Part shown: positions 8,750 to 15,660 of the stretch, in pieces
Layout: every line of letters starts with the position of its first letter
Numbering within the stretch: position 1 is the stretch's first letter
From: Paenibacillus piscarius
GTDB lineage: Bacteria; Bacillota; Bacilli; Paenibacillales; Paenibacillaceae
Assembly: GCF_022234545.1 (NCBI RefSeq)
Contig: NZ_JAIEUI010000008.1
Coordinates: 186,001-250,000, forward strand
Reading direction: 5' to 3'
Length of the DNA stretch: 64,000 nt
The notes under the pieces: model-generated
Database searches by the model: none
The model's input: the letters and a program-made list of their open reading frames with translations, nothing else
What the model was told of the DNA's origin: nothing
Program-made: the position numbers and the translations under genes

Positions 8750-8777
8750 GGATATTCCCTCCCGAACATTGATTTAA

Positions 8778-8814
8778 CACAATTTAATTGTACACCATTT
8801 AGCGTCAGAAGCAA
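8778..8814 (-). promoter_or_regulatory. gpx promoter overlapping an OhrR-type operator
   Basis: On the minus strand TTGCTT (8814-8809) and TACAAT (8792-8787) are 16 bases apart. The -10 is part of TACAATTAAATTGTG (8792-8778), one base away from the operator TACAATTAAATTGTA that I recall for Bacillus subtilis OhrR. A repressor bound here would cover the -10 element. No ohrR gene lies in this window. Confidence 0.65.
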
Positions 8815-8920
8815 GCCCCGGAGGATGAATGGATGCGTTCGTTCGTTTCAAATACCCGGGGGTGTTTAAGTTAATGGTAGAGTCCTTACAAAATTTACTT
8901 GGAAAAGGAGTAGATCAAAG

Positions 8921-9355
8921 ATGACTGCATTGAAACTGAAGGCACTGTATACGGCAACAGCCAAGGTCCGCGGAGGCCGTGAGGGTTCGGTGGAATCGTC
9001 GGACGGGGCGCTGAAGCACGATCTGAAAATCCCTAAGGAGCTTGGAGGCCCGGGAGGTGCCGGTACGAATCCGGAGCAGCTGTTCGCGGCGGGCTTCGGT
9101 GCCTGCTATGAAAGTGCTCTTGCCAATATTGCCCGCAAAGAGGGCGTGAAGCTGCAAGATGTCGAGATTACCTCGAATGTGCTGATCGGGAAGGATGAGA
9201 GCGACGGAGGGTTCAAGCTGGCTGTGAAGCTGGATGTGCATCTGCCGGGCATTGAGCGTTCTGTTGCCGAAGATCTGGCGAAGAAAGCCCATGATTTCTG
9301 CCCTTATTCCAAGGCGACACGCGGAAACATTGAGGTTGAGCTGAACGTACTGTAA
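8921..9355 (+). CDS. ohr: Organic hydroperoxide resistance protein, Ohr/OsmC family
   Basis: A 144-residue OsmC-fold peroxidase that reduces organic hydroperoxides, usually with lipoyl-dependent electrons. The two catalytic cysteines are Cys62 in GACYESAL and Cys127 in DFCPYSKATRGN, and the conserved Arg20 sits near the N terminus. Length and motifs fit the Ohr subgroup, not OsmC (GTNPEQLFAAGFG is Ohr-like). The ribosome site AAAAGGAG precedes ATG. It is divergent from a glutathione peroxidase gene whose promoter carries an OhrR-like box; the region in front of ohr itself has only a poor half-match. Confidence 0.93.
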   Translation: MTALKLKALYTATAKVRGGREGSVESSDGALKHDLKIPKELGGPGGAGTNPEQLFAAGFGACYESALANIARKEGVKLQDVEITSNVLIGKDESDGGFKLAVKLDVHLPGIERSVAEDLAKKAHDFCPYSKATRGNIEVELNVL

Positions 9356-9428
9356 GTTAAAAGCGCTTAGGGCCGGGCAGCAAATGTCCGGTCTTAAGCT
9401 GTGTACACTCATGCGCCTCACGCTTTGG

Positions 9429-9457
9429 TTGACATCACCCGGGAAATTCTTTAATAT
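9429..9457 (+). promoter_or_regulatory. Strong sigma-A promoter
   Basis: TTGACA, exactly 17 bases, then TAATAT. It drives the small Cys-rich protein gene that begins about 65 bases downstream. Confidence 0.75.
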
Positions 9458-9523
9458 GTCTAAGTATCTGTTAATGTCGCGCGTGCAATTAACTACCAAA
9501 AATTTAAATAATGGGTGATGAAG

Positions 9524-9802
9524 ATGTCCTACAGACCGAATATTACGAATGTAACCAAAGCCAGCAGCAACGATAAGGAAGGCTTGTACGAGTTCATTAT
9601 TAAGCTTGCTGACGGAACGGAGTGCCGCGCGTTCTACAATCGGTTTCCGGAATGGAAAATGACGAACATCAGCCGCCTGCTCAAGACGCCTTGTCCGGTA
9701 TGCCGCAAGGATTTCATCTGCAGATGTATGGAATCGTTCACTGCTGATTTCGAGGAGCAAATGGTCGGGGACGAGTGGATCAACAAGGCAATTGCAGAAT
9801 AA
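9524..9802 (+). CDS. Conserved small protein with a Cys cluster
   Basis: A 92-residue protein with no function I recognise. Near residues 57-69 it has CPVCRKDFICRC, a compact cluster of four cysteines that could bind zinc. The rest is rich in aromatic and charged residues without a signal peptide or membrane helix, so it is probably cytoplasmic. I chose ATG 9524 because GGGTGATG lies just upstream; ATG 9518 and GTG 9515 are alternatives. It has its own near-consensus promoter and a strong terminator, so it is a single-gene unit that is probably well expressed. Confidence 0.75.
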   Translation: MSYRPNITNVTKASSNDKEGLYEFIIKLADGTECRAFYNRFPEWKMTNISRLLKTPCPVCRKDFICRCMESFTADFEEQMVGDEWINKAIAE

Positions 9803-9825
9803 ATAGACGAACGGACCATTGTAGG

Positions 9826-9849
9826 CGCGGGAGCAATCCCGCGTTTTTT
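9826..9849 (+). terminator. Intrinsic terminator
   Basis: CGCGGGA, a GCAA tetraloop, TCCCGCG and six T residues: a textbook Rho-independent terminator. Confidence 0.92.
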
Positions 9850-9921
9850 ATTTTTGCGTGCTATACTGACGCTGTATGGTTATTTAGGGTACACTGGGAT
9901 CAAAAGAAAGGGGATGATGGT

Positions 9922-10341
9922 ATGGACGGAGCGGACAAGGGAGAGCAGAAGGAAGCGGTCGTGCTGATGGACGGGGTCTGCCATCTGTGCCAGGGGCTGG
10001 TCCGGTTCATCATTCCCCGCGATCCCCGGGCGAGCTTCAAATTTGCTTCGCTGCAGAGTGATACCGGTCAAGAATTGCTGAGAGCCGGAGGACTGCCGGA
10101 GCATCAATTGGATACTGTGGTACTGGTAGAGGACGGCAAGTATTATACGGAATCGGCTGCTGCGCTGCGGATTGCCCGCCGTCTGCGGTTTCCGTGGCCT
10201 GTCCTCTATATGTTCATCCTCATTCCCGGGCCGCTGCGTAACGCTGTGTACAGGTGGGTGGCGAGGAACCGCTACCGCTGGTTCGGCAAGGACGATCAGT
10301 GTATGGTCCCGACACCGGAGCTGAAGCGGAGGTTCTTATAG
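9922..10341 (+). CDS. DCC-family thiol-disulfide oxidoreductase (DUF393)
   Basis: A 139-residue protein with the defining DGVCHLC motif (Cys20 and Cys23) near its N terminus, a thioredoxin-like redox pair. Later segments KFASLQSDTGQELL and RNRYRWFGKDDQC are typical of the DCC (YuxK-like) family. No signal peptide is seen; a hydrophobic stretch around residue 95 (VLYMFILIPGPLR) may touch the membrane. The start was set at the ATG preceded by GAAAGGGG; the longer in-frame extension runs back through the terminator and is not credible. The physiological role is unknown for the family as a whole. Confidence 0.82.
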   Translation: MDGADKGEQKEAVVLMDGVCHLCQGLVRFIIPRDPRASFKFASLQSDTGQELLRAGGLPEHQLDTVVLVEDGKYYTESAAALRIARRLRFPWPVLYMFILIPGPLRNAVYRWVARNRYRWFGKDDQCMVPTPELKRRFL

Positions 10342-10397
10342 ACGCAGACCTGGGAGGCGGATTCTGGGAGGATCAGTCGAATTATGGAAAAAAGCTA

Positions 10398-10426
10398 TTG
10401 CTGCACGCGTATATATATGCTACTAT
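10398..10426 (+). promoter_or_regulatory. Promoter ahead of the first tad locus
   Basis: TTGCTG, 17 bases, TACTAT. It precedes a strong terminator and then the CpaE-like gene, so it would make either a short RNA or a leader controlled by read-through. Confidence 0.55.
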
Positions 10427-10453
10427 AGCAGTAAATTACAGGAACAGTAACGG

Positions 10454-10501
10454 AAGCACCGTTCGATAACCGTATTCACGGTTATTGGCGGTGCTTTTTT
10501 G
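10454..10501 (+). terminator. Terminator or attenuator before the tad locus
   Basis: A long stem (AAGCACCG with CGGTGCTT, then ATAACCGT with ACGGTTAT) around a 4-base loop is followed by six T residues. It lies between the promoter at 10398 and the first tad gene. AACGG at 10449 can instead pair with CCGTT at 10459, which would break the 5' arm, so it could act as an attenuator. It may equally be the terminator of the upstream DCC gene. Confidence 0.75.
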
Positions 10502-10539
10502 CTGTTCTTTTCTGTGCATTCCGGGAGGAGGAAGAGTTC

Positions 10540-11697
10540 ATGGCGGCAAGAATCGTGGTGGCGGTACGGGAGAGTGAGTACATAGAGCCGCTGCTTCATT
10601 ATCTGCATCACAGCGAATACGGGGAGCTGATGCGGATCACGGCTTTCAGCAAATTGGAAGCCTTCATGGAATTTATGACAGGCGATGAGCTGCCGGATGC
10701 GGTTGCCGGAGACCGCTCTTTCATTGAGGCCTGGCTGGTTGAAGGAAGAGCGTCCGTTCCGTGGGCAGTGTTAAGCGGAGATGATGAGCTGCCGGGCGGA
10801 GGCGGCCTCGCAGGGGGCCGGAGAATCGCCAAATATCAGGCGCTGCCTTCCCTGCTGGAGGCGATACTGCAGCTGGGAGATCTGAAGCGGGTCAGGACGG
10901 CTGCACTGCCTAAGGAAGAGACGCTGCTGCTCGGGATCGTCTCAGCCAGCGGCGGCAGCGGCAAGACAACGGTTGCGCTGAACATGGCGAAGCAGCTTGG
11001 TGCACTTGGCTTGTCCGTATTCTATCTGAACCTGGAGAGTGTGGACAGCAGCGGGCTGTATGTGCGGATGCCATGCGGCAATATTCCGGGGCTGGAGCGG
11101 CTGCTCTATGAGCTTAAAAGTGCAGGAGGCAAAGGGGAGGGAGGGCAGCTGGAATGGGGCAAATATGTATTCAGACATGACAGTATGCGCTGCGATGCCT
11201 TCCGGCCTGTTGAGAACTTCAAGGAGATGCTCCAGATGTCGCGGCAGGACACGCTGGATCTATTAGAGGGGCTGGCCGGCGCCGGCAGCTATGATGTGAT
11301 TATTGTGGATACCGGCAGTATAGAGGAAGAGCGGACGCAGGCAGTTCTGAACAGATGCGGAGTCCTGCTGTGGGTGATGAAGCAGGAGCAGGTCAGTCTC
11401 ATGAAGACAGAACGCTGGATGGATTATATGGCAAGTCCGCATTCGGACATGCCGCCGGAGCTTGCGGGCCGGAGCAGAATCGTGATGAACGGCTGGGCCG
11501 GAGCAGAGAATGAACCGCTGCCGGCAGCGGCTGGACCCAGGCCGGATGCTGTTCTTCCGTCTGTTCCTTCCTGGGGGACGCAGCATGGCGGAGAACTCTG
11601 CCTAAGCTCTCCGCTATTCATCGCCGCTGTTCAGCAGCTCTGCCGGACGGTAGTGGAACCGGCATTGCCCGTGGTATTCACCGGAACGCCGGCATGA
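10540..11697 (+). CDS. CpaE/TadZ-like ATPase of the Flp pilus
   Basis: A 385-residue protein. Residues 1-120 form a receiver-like domain without an obvious phospho-acceptor. The second half is a MinD/ParA-type ATPase with a good P loop, SASGGSGKTTVALNMA, with Lys142, and a Walker B-like region YDVIIVDTGSIEEE. CpaE/TadZ proteins place the pilus machine at a cell pole or membrane patch. It is the first gene of a nine- to ten-gene locus and overlaps the CpaF gene by four bases (ATGA). GGAGGAGG precedes the ATG. Confidence 0.88.
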   Translation: MAARIVVAVRESEYIEPLLHYLHHSEYGELMRITAFSKLEAFMEFMTGDELPDAVAGDRSFIEAWLVEGRASVPWAVLSGDDELPGGGGLAGGRRIAKYQALPSLLEAILQLGDLKRVRTAALPKEETLLLGIVSASGGSGKTTVALNMAKQLGALGLSVFYLNLESVDSSGLYVRMPCGNIPGLERLLYELKSAGGKGEGGQLEWGKYVFRHDSMRCDAFRPVENFKEMLQMSRQDTLDLLEGLAGAGSYDVIIVDTGSIEEERTQAVLNRCGVLLWVMKQEQVSLMKTERWMDYMASPHSDMPPELAGRSRIVMNGWAGAENEPLPAAAGPRPDAVLPSVPSWGTQHGGELCLSSPLFIAAVQQLCRTVVEPALPVVFTGTPA

Positions 11698-12965
11698 ATG
11701 ATGATCTGTTCAGGGCGCTGCGCAGCGATATCCGGGCGGGGCTGGATGTTACATCGGTTATCGGGAACCGGGAGCTGGCCTCTTTCATCGAGCGGACGAT
11801 CCTGGAGCGGGAACAGCTGCGTCTCCTTACCGCCCAGGAGAAGCATGAGCTCGTGAAGAGGCTGTTCGATTCCTTCCGCGGGCTGGATATTCTGCAGCCG
11901 CTGGTGGACAATCCGGCCATTACGGAGATCATGATCAATAGCCATGAGGAGATTTTTATTGAAGAGGAGGGGATGATCCGCAGGCTGCCGCTGGCTTTTG
12001 AATCCGGAAGCAGGCTGGAGGATATCATCCAGGTGATCGTCTCGGGGGTGAACCGGGTGGTCAATGAATCCTCGCCGATTGTTGATGCGCGCCTGCCGGA
12101 CGGCTCGCGTGTCAATATCGTTCTGCCGCCGGCGGCGCTGAAGGGCCCGGCGATGACGATCCGCAAGTTCCCTGAGACCCCGATGACGATGGAGGAGCTG
12201 GTGAGGCGTGAAGCCCTCAGCGGGGAGGCGGCTGAGCTCCTCCAGCTTCTGGTCGCTGCCCAATACAACATCTTCATCAGCGGCGGTACCGGCTCCGGCA
12301 AGACGACCTTTCTGAACGCCCTGTCCCAGTTCATTCCGCCGCAGGAGCGTGTCATTACGGTAGAGGATTCCGCAGAGCTGCAGATCGTCACAGTACCCAA
12401 TCTGGTGTCGCTGGAGACGCGGAACGCCAACACCGAGGGCCGGGGCGAGATTACGATCCGTGATCTGATCCGCACATCGCTGCGGATGCGCCCGAACCGT
12501 ATCGTGGTCGGCGAGGTACGCGGCGCCGAATGTCTGGATATGCTTCAGGCGATGAACACGGGCCATGACGGTAGCTTATCAACGGGTCATTCCAACAGCG
12601 CGCTGGACATGCTTAGCCGCCTGGAGACCATGGTCCTTAGCGGGGCAGACTTGCCGGTAGCTGTTGTCCGCCAGCAGATCGCCTCGGCGATCGATATCTT
12701 CGTGCATCTCTCCCGGCTGCGTGACCGCTCGCGGCGGGTGATGGAGATCAGCGAGGTTGCCGGCATCCGGGACGGTGAGGTCATCCTGAATCCGCTCTAT
12801 GAATTCCTGGAATCGGGGGAGAAGGACGGCAGAGTACAGGGGAGGCTTACGGCCTGCGGCAACCCGCTTCTGCATACGGACAAGCTGCGCATGGCTGCTA
12901 TCGGTGACTATCCGCTGCGCAGGTATGATCAGACCAGTGCCCGGAAGGAGGTGATTGTACCTTGA
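11694..12965 (+). CDS. CpaF/TadA-type pilus assembly ATPase
   Basis: A 423-residue type II/IV secretion ATPase. The N-terminal helical region leads to the SRVNIVLPP and TIRKF segments, then Walker A GGTGSGKTT (residues 197-205), an Asp box near VITVEDSAELQ, Walker B RIVVGEVRGAE, and the His box STGHSNSALDML. It hydrolyses ATP to drive pilin insertion and, in Tad systems, retraction. It overlaps its neighbours on both sides: ATGA with the CpaE-like gene and TTGA with the TadB-like gene. Motifs are all intact, so the machine should be active. Confidence 0.94.
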   Translation: MNDDLFRALRSDIRAGLDVTSVIGNRELASFIERTILEREQLRLLTAQEKHELVKRLFDSFRGLDILQPLVDNPAITEIMINSHEEIFIEEEGMIRRLPLAFESGSRLEDIIQVIVSGVNRVVNESSPIVDARLPDGSRVNIVLPPAALKGPAMTIRKFPETPMTMEELVRREALSGEAAELLQLLVAAQYNIFISGGTGSGKTTFLNALSQFIPPQERVITVEDSAELQIVTVPNLVSLETRNANTEGRGEITIRDLIRTSLRMRPNRIVVGEVRGAECLDMLQAMNTGHDGSLSTGHSNSALDMLSRLETMVLSGADLPVAVVRQQIASAIDIFVHLSRLRDRSRRVMEISEVAGIRDGEVILNPLYEFLESGEKDGRVQGRLTACGNPLLHTDKLRMAAIGDYPLRRYDQTSARKEVIVP

Positions 12966-13822
12966 GCATTGTGAAGAAGAGGGGGGCGCGTTCTCAGGCA
13001 GAACAGCGGGGAAGTGGCTCTGTAAAGAGATCACCGCCGGTTCAGACGGCCGGGACAGCCGTAGCGGGAGAACAAGTGCTTTTGCCGGATTATACCGTAT
13101 ACGAATTAACCTCACTCCAGAGAGTGGCAGTTACCCTCTGCGCGGGAATTGTATTGCTGGGGATCGGTTACTTGTTCTACCACCGGCTGCTGCTGGCCGT
13201 ATTACTGGTCCCCGGCAGCGCCTATGGTCCGCGGCTGCTGCGGCGGTATCTGCTGCAGCGCCGCCGGGCCTCGCTGAATCTGCAGTTCAAGCAAATGCTG
13301 TTCTCGCTCTCCTCATCGCTCTCAGCCGGCCGTTCGGTGGAGAATGCCTTTCGGGAGGCTGTACAGGATCTGCGGATGTTAGACCCGGAGGGGGCTGGTG
13401 ACATGATCTCTGAGCTGAATATTATCTGTGCCCGGATGGAGAATGGCGAACCCATAGAAGATGCGCTGTATGAATTCAGCAAGAGGGCAGGGATGGAGGA
13501 TGTGGAGCGCTTCGCAGATGTGTTCATGGTCTGCAAGCGGACGGGCGGCGATCTGGTGGAGATCGTACGCCGCACGTCGTCCATTATCGGCGAGAAGCTG
13601 GATATCCAGCAGGATATAGCAGTCAGCATTGCCCAGAAGAAATTCGAGGCCAAGGCGCTGCTGGTCTCCCCGCTGATGATGGTGATGTTCATGAGCCTGA
13701 GCGCCGGGGACTACATGCAGCCAATGTACACTGGGGCAGGCATCGCGGTCTCTACACTGGCGTTGATTGCTCTGTTCCTCTGCTACCTCTGGACCAACAA
13801 GATCATGGATATTCCGCTGTGA
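12962..13822 (+). CDS. TadB-like pilus platform protein
   Basis: A 286-residue T2SSF-domain protein of the TadB type. Two closely spaced membrane helices near residues 58-90 are followed by a cytoplasmic domain with FSLSSSLSAGRSVENAFREA and IENAL-like repeats, and two C-terminal helices (LLVSPLMMVMFMSL and AGIAVSTLALIALFLCYL). The start is TTG, four bases inside the CpaF gene, with AAGGAGGTGAT well placed. Together with the next gene it should build the inner platform that couples CpaF to pilin assembly. Confidence 0.9.
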   Translation: MSIVKKRGARSQAEQRGSGSVKRSPPVQTAGTAVAGEQVLLPDYTVYELTSLQRVAVTLCAGIVLLGIGYLFYHRLLLAVLLVPGSAYGPRLLRRYLLQRRRASLNLQFKQMLFSLSSSLSAGRSVENAFREAVQDLRMLDPEGAGDMISELNIICARMENGEPIEDALYEFSKRAGMEDVERFADVFMVCKRTGGDLVEIVRRTSSIIGEKLDIQQDIAVSIAQKKFEAKALLVSPLMMVMFMSLSAGDYMQPMYTGAGIAVSTLALIALFLCYLWTNKIMDIPL

Positions 13823-13843
13823 CGGAAGAGGAGTGAGGGAAAG

Positions 13844-14716
13844 ATGTTGTTCATCTGCGGGGCCATTCTGCTCCTGTGCAGCGGGTTCTGGCTATTTCTG
13901 CGTATCAGATGCGGCGGCCGCTATACTGCACTGCGGGAGCTGCCTATGGAAGGATTACGGCTGCGGCGGCTGGGTGAGCCCTTGCTGCTGCTCGCAGAGA
14001 GGGGCAGAATCGCCAGCTGCCTTCCGGCGGTGATGTTCAGAATTCAGCGCTCGGTGCAGCGGCTCTATGGAATGCGCTACAGTGCGGAGCGCACCCTGCT
14101 CTTCATGGGAGAGATGCTCGCCTTCAGCTGGCTGCTGATTACAGGCGGAAGCGCATTGACACTGCTTACGGGAGAGCAGGCTGGCATCATCATCGGCGTT
14201 GGCCTTGCAGTGGCTATTCCGGTGGCAATGGTCAGTGATCTGCACAAGAAGGTGCGGCTGCGGGAGCAGAATATCATGCTTGAGCTGCCTGAGCTGCTGA
14301 ACAGTATCGTGCTGCTGGTTGGGGCGGGTGAGACGGTGCAGCGGGCCATTATCCGCTGTGTGAACAGCCGCCAAGGGGATGCTTCTCATCCGCTGTATGC
14401 TGAGCTGCGGAAGATGACAGCGGAATGGGAAGGGGGCTACTCCTTCCAGCAGGCCTTTGAGAACTTCAGTAAGCGCTGTGCGGTGCAGGAGGTGTCTATT
14501 TTCACAACGACAGTACTGCTTAATTACCGCAGAGGCGGAGCCGACTTTGTTCTGTCTTTGCGCGACTTGTCACGGATGCTCTGGGAGAAGCGGAAGGCGA
14601 TCAGCCGCACACGCGGGGAACAGGCATCGTCGAAGCTGGTTTTTCCGATGGTTGTCATCTTTCTGATTGTGATTGTGCTGGTGGGCACACCGGCGCTTAT
14701 GATGCTAAAAATGTAG
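13844..14716 (+). CDS. TadC-like pilus platform protein
   Basis: A 290-residue T2SSF-domain protein that is the partner of the TadB-like protein. An N-terminal helix (MLFICGAILLLCSGFWLFLRI) precedes two central helices near residues 86-128, then the conserved LPELLNSIVLLVGAGETVQRAI segment and a C-terminal helix (LVFPMVVIFLIVIVLVGTPALMML). Its cytoplasmic part contains QQAFENFSKRC typical of TadC. The ATG has GAGTGAGGG upstream. It lies between TadB and the pilin gene as in other Flp loci. Confidence 0.9.
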   Translation: MLFICGAILLLCSGFWLFLRIRCGGRYTALRELPMEGLRLRRLGEPLLLLAERGRIASCLPAVMFRIQRSVQRLYGMRYSAERTLLFMGEMLAFSWLLITGGSALTLLTGEQAGIIIGVGLAVAIPVAMVSDLHKKVRLREQNIMLELPELLNSIVLLVGAGETVQRAIIRCVNSRQGDASHPLYAELRKMTAEWEGGYSFQQAFENFSKRCAVQEVSIFTTTVLLNYRRGGADFVLSLRDLSRMLWEKRKAISRTRGEQASSKLVFPMVVIFLIVIVLVGTPALMMLKM

Positions 14717-14728
14717 GAGGAGATTGTT

Positions 14729-14917
14729 ATGCTGACACAGATTACAGAAGGGGTAAGAGGCTTGTGGAAGGATGAGGAGGGGCTCGGCACACTGGAGATG
14801 ATCCTGATCATCGCTGTGCTGATTGCAGTAGTTCTTGTATTCCGCGAGGAGATTGTGAAGGTGGTCAAGAGCCTGATCAGCACTGCCGGAGATAAGAGCC
14901 AGGAAGTTTTTGAGTGA
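14729..14917 (+). CDS. Flp-type major pilin
   Basis: A 62-residue prepilin. A short basic/acidic leader ends in EEGLG, followed by TLEMILIIAVLIAVVLVF, the hydrophobic N-terminal helix of class IVb/Flp pilins with Glu in position 5 relative to the likely cleavage after Gly (EEG/LGTLE). After cleavage about 44 residues remain, the usual mini-pilin size. AGGAGG sits directly upstream. The next gene overlaps it by four bases. It is the probable filament subunit of this locus. Confidence 0.88.
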   Translation: MLTQITEGVRGLWKDEEGLGTLEMILIIAVLIAVVLVFREEIVKVVKSLISTAGDKSQEVFE

Positions 14918-15579
14918 TTCCGCTGGGGAAGGATGAGGGCAGCTTCACGGTGGAGGCTTCGCTTCTGCTGCCGATTATTATGGGCATTATCATGCTGCTG
15001 CTGTTTTTCTCCCTGTACACCTACCAGAAGTCGATGCTGCTGCAGATTGCCTCGGCTGCCACGGAGCGTGCCGCCTACAATTGGGAGAATAGCAACCGGG
15101 CAACAGACGGAGCGTTCCAGGCGGGGAACTATGATCCGCTGTACTGGAGAATCAGTGAGGATGGTTTGCTGTCTTCACTCTTTGGAGTAGGGGCAGAGGA
15201 TGGAAGTACAAGAGTCGCCTTACCCGGTGATGCCAACGGCGGAGGGCCATTGCCGGTGGTGAAGCTGCATCGTGCAGCACAGATGGTCCCGGCTGGGCTT
15301 CAGGGCGAGATGCGTTATGCCTATGGGCTCACAGGCCGCAAGATCAGTATGGAGCTGGAGAAAATGCTGCGCTTGCCTGTACTGGATCATTTTCTTGCCG
15401 ATGGTGCAGCTCCTGATGTATTGGCCCGCTCTTTCGTTACAGAGCCGGTTGAATTCATAAGGACAGTGGATCTGATGCGGTATTATGGGGCCAGGTTCAA
15501 GCAGAGTTCAACCGGCAACAAGGAAGGCGCGGGCATGGAGAAGAAGGATGCAGCGTATATGCTGGAGAAGCTGCGCTGA
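14914..15579 (+). CDS. TadE-like minor pilin
   Basis: A 221-residue pseudopilin. The N terminus DEGSFTVEASLLLPIIMGIIMLLLFFSLYTYQ is the TadE signature: Gly, then T-V-E-A before a membrane helix. The rest is extracellular and contains AAYNW and KISMELEKMLRLPVLD. The start is GTG overlapping the TGA of the Flp pilin gene, so expression is coupled. TadE-type pseudopilins are processed by the prepilin peptidase and sit at the tip or base of the pilus. The gap to the next gene (80 bases) holds a GC-rich hairpin only. Confidence 0.86.
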   Translation: MIPLGKDEGSFTVEASLLLPIIMGIIMLLLFFSLYTYQKSMLLQIASAATERAAYNWENSNRATDGAFQAGNYDPLYWRISEDGLLSSLFGVGAEDGSTRVALPGDANGGGPLPVVKLHRAAQMVPAGLQGEMRYAYGLTGRKISMELEKMLRLPVLDHFLADGAAPDVLARSFVTEPVEFIRTVDLMRYYGARFKQSSTGNKEGAGMEKKDAAYMLEKLR

Positions 15580-15660
15580 GGGCTGCCGGCAGCCGGCAGC
15601 AACAGATCCGGCCGGTACAGACTGTCAGGGATCACGCAGGAAGAGGGAGTTCAGATACGT

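Noticed and set aside
8915..9760. A 281-codon minus-strand frame opposite ohr
   Set aside because: It spans ohr, an intergenic promoter and part of the next gene; only ohr has catalytic motifs.
15580..15660. Extra small gene between the TadE-like gene and the DUF5702-like gene
   Set aside because: The 80 bases contain only a GC-rich self-complementary stretch and a ribosome site; no frame of useful length.
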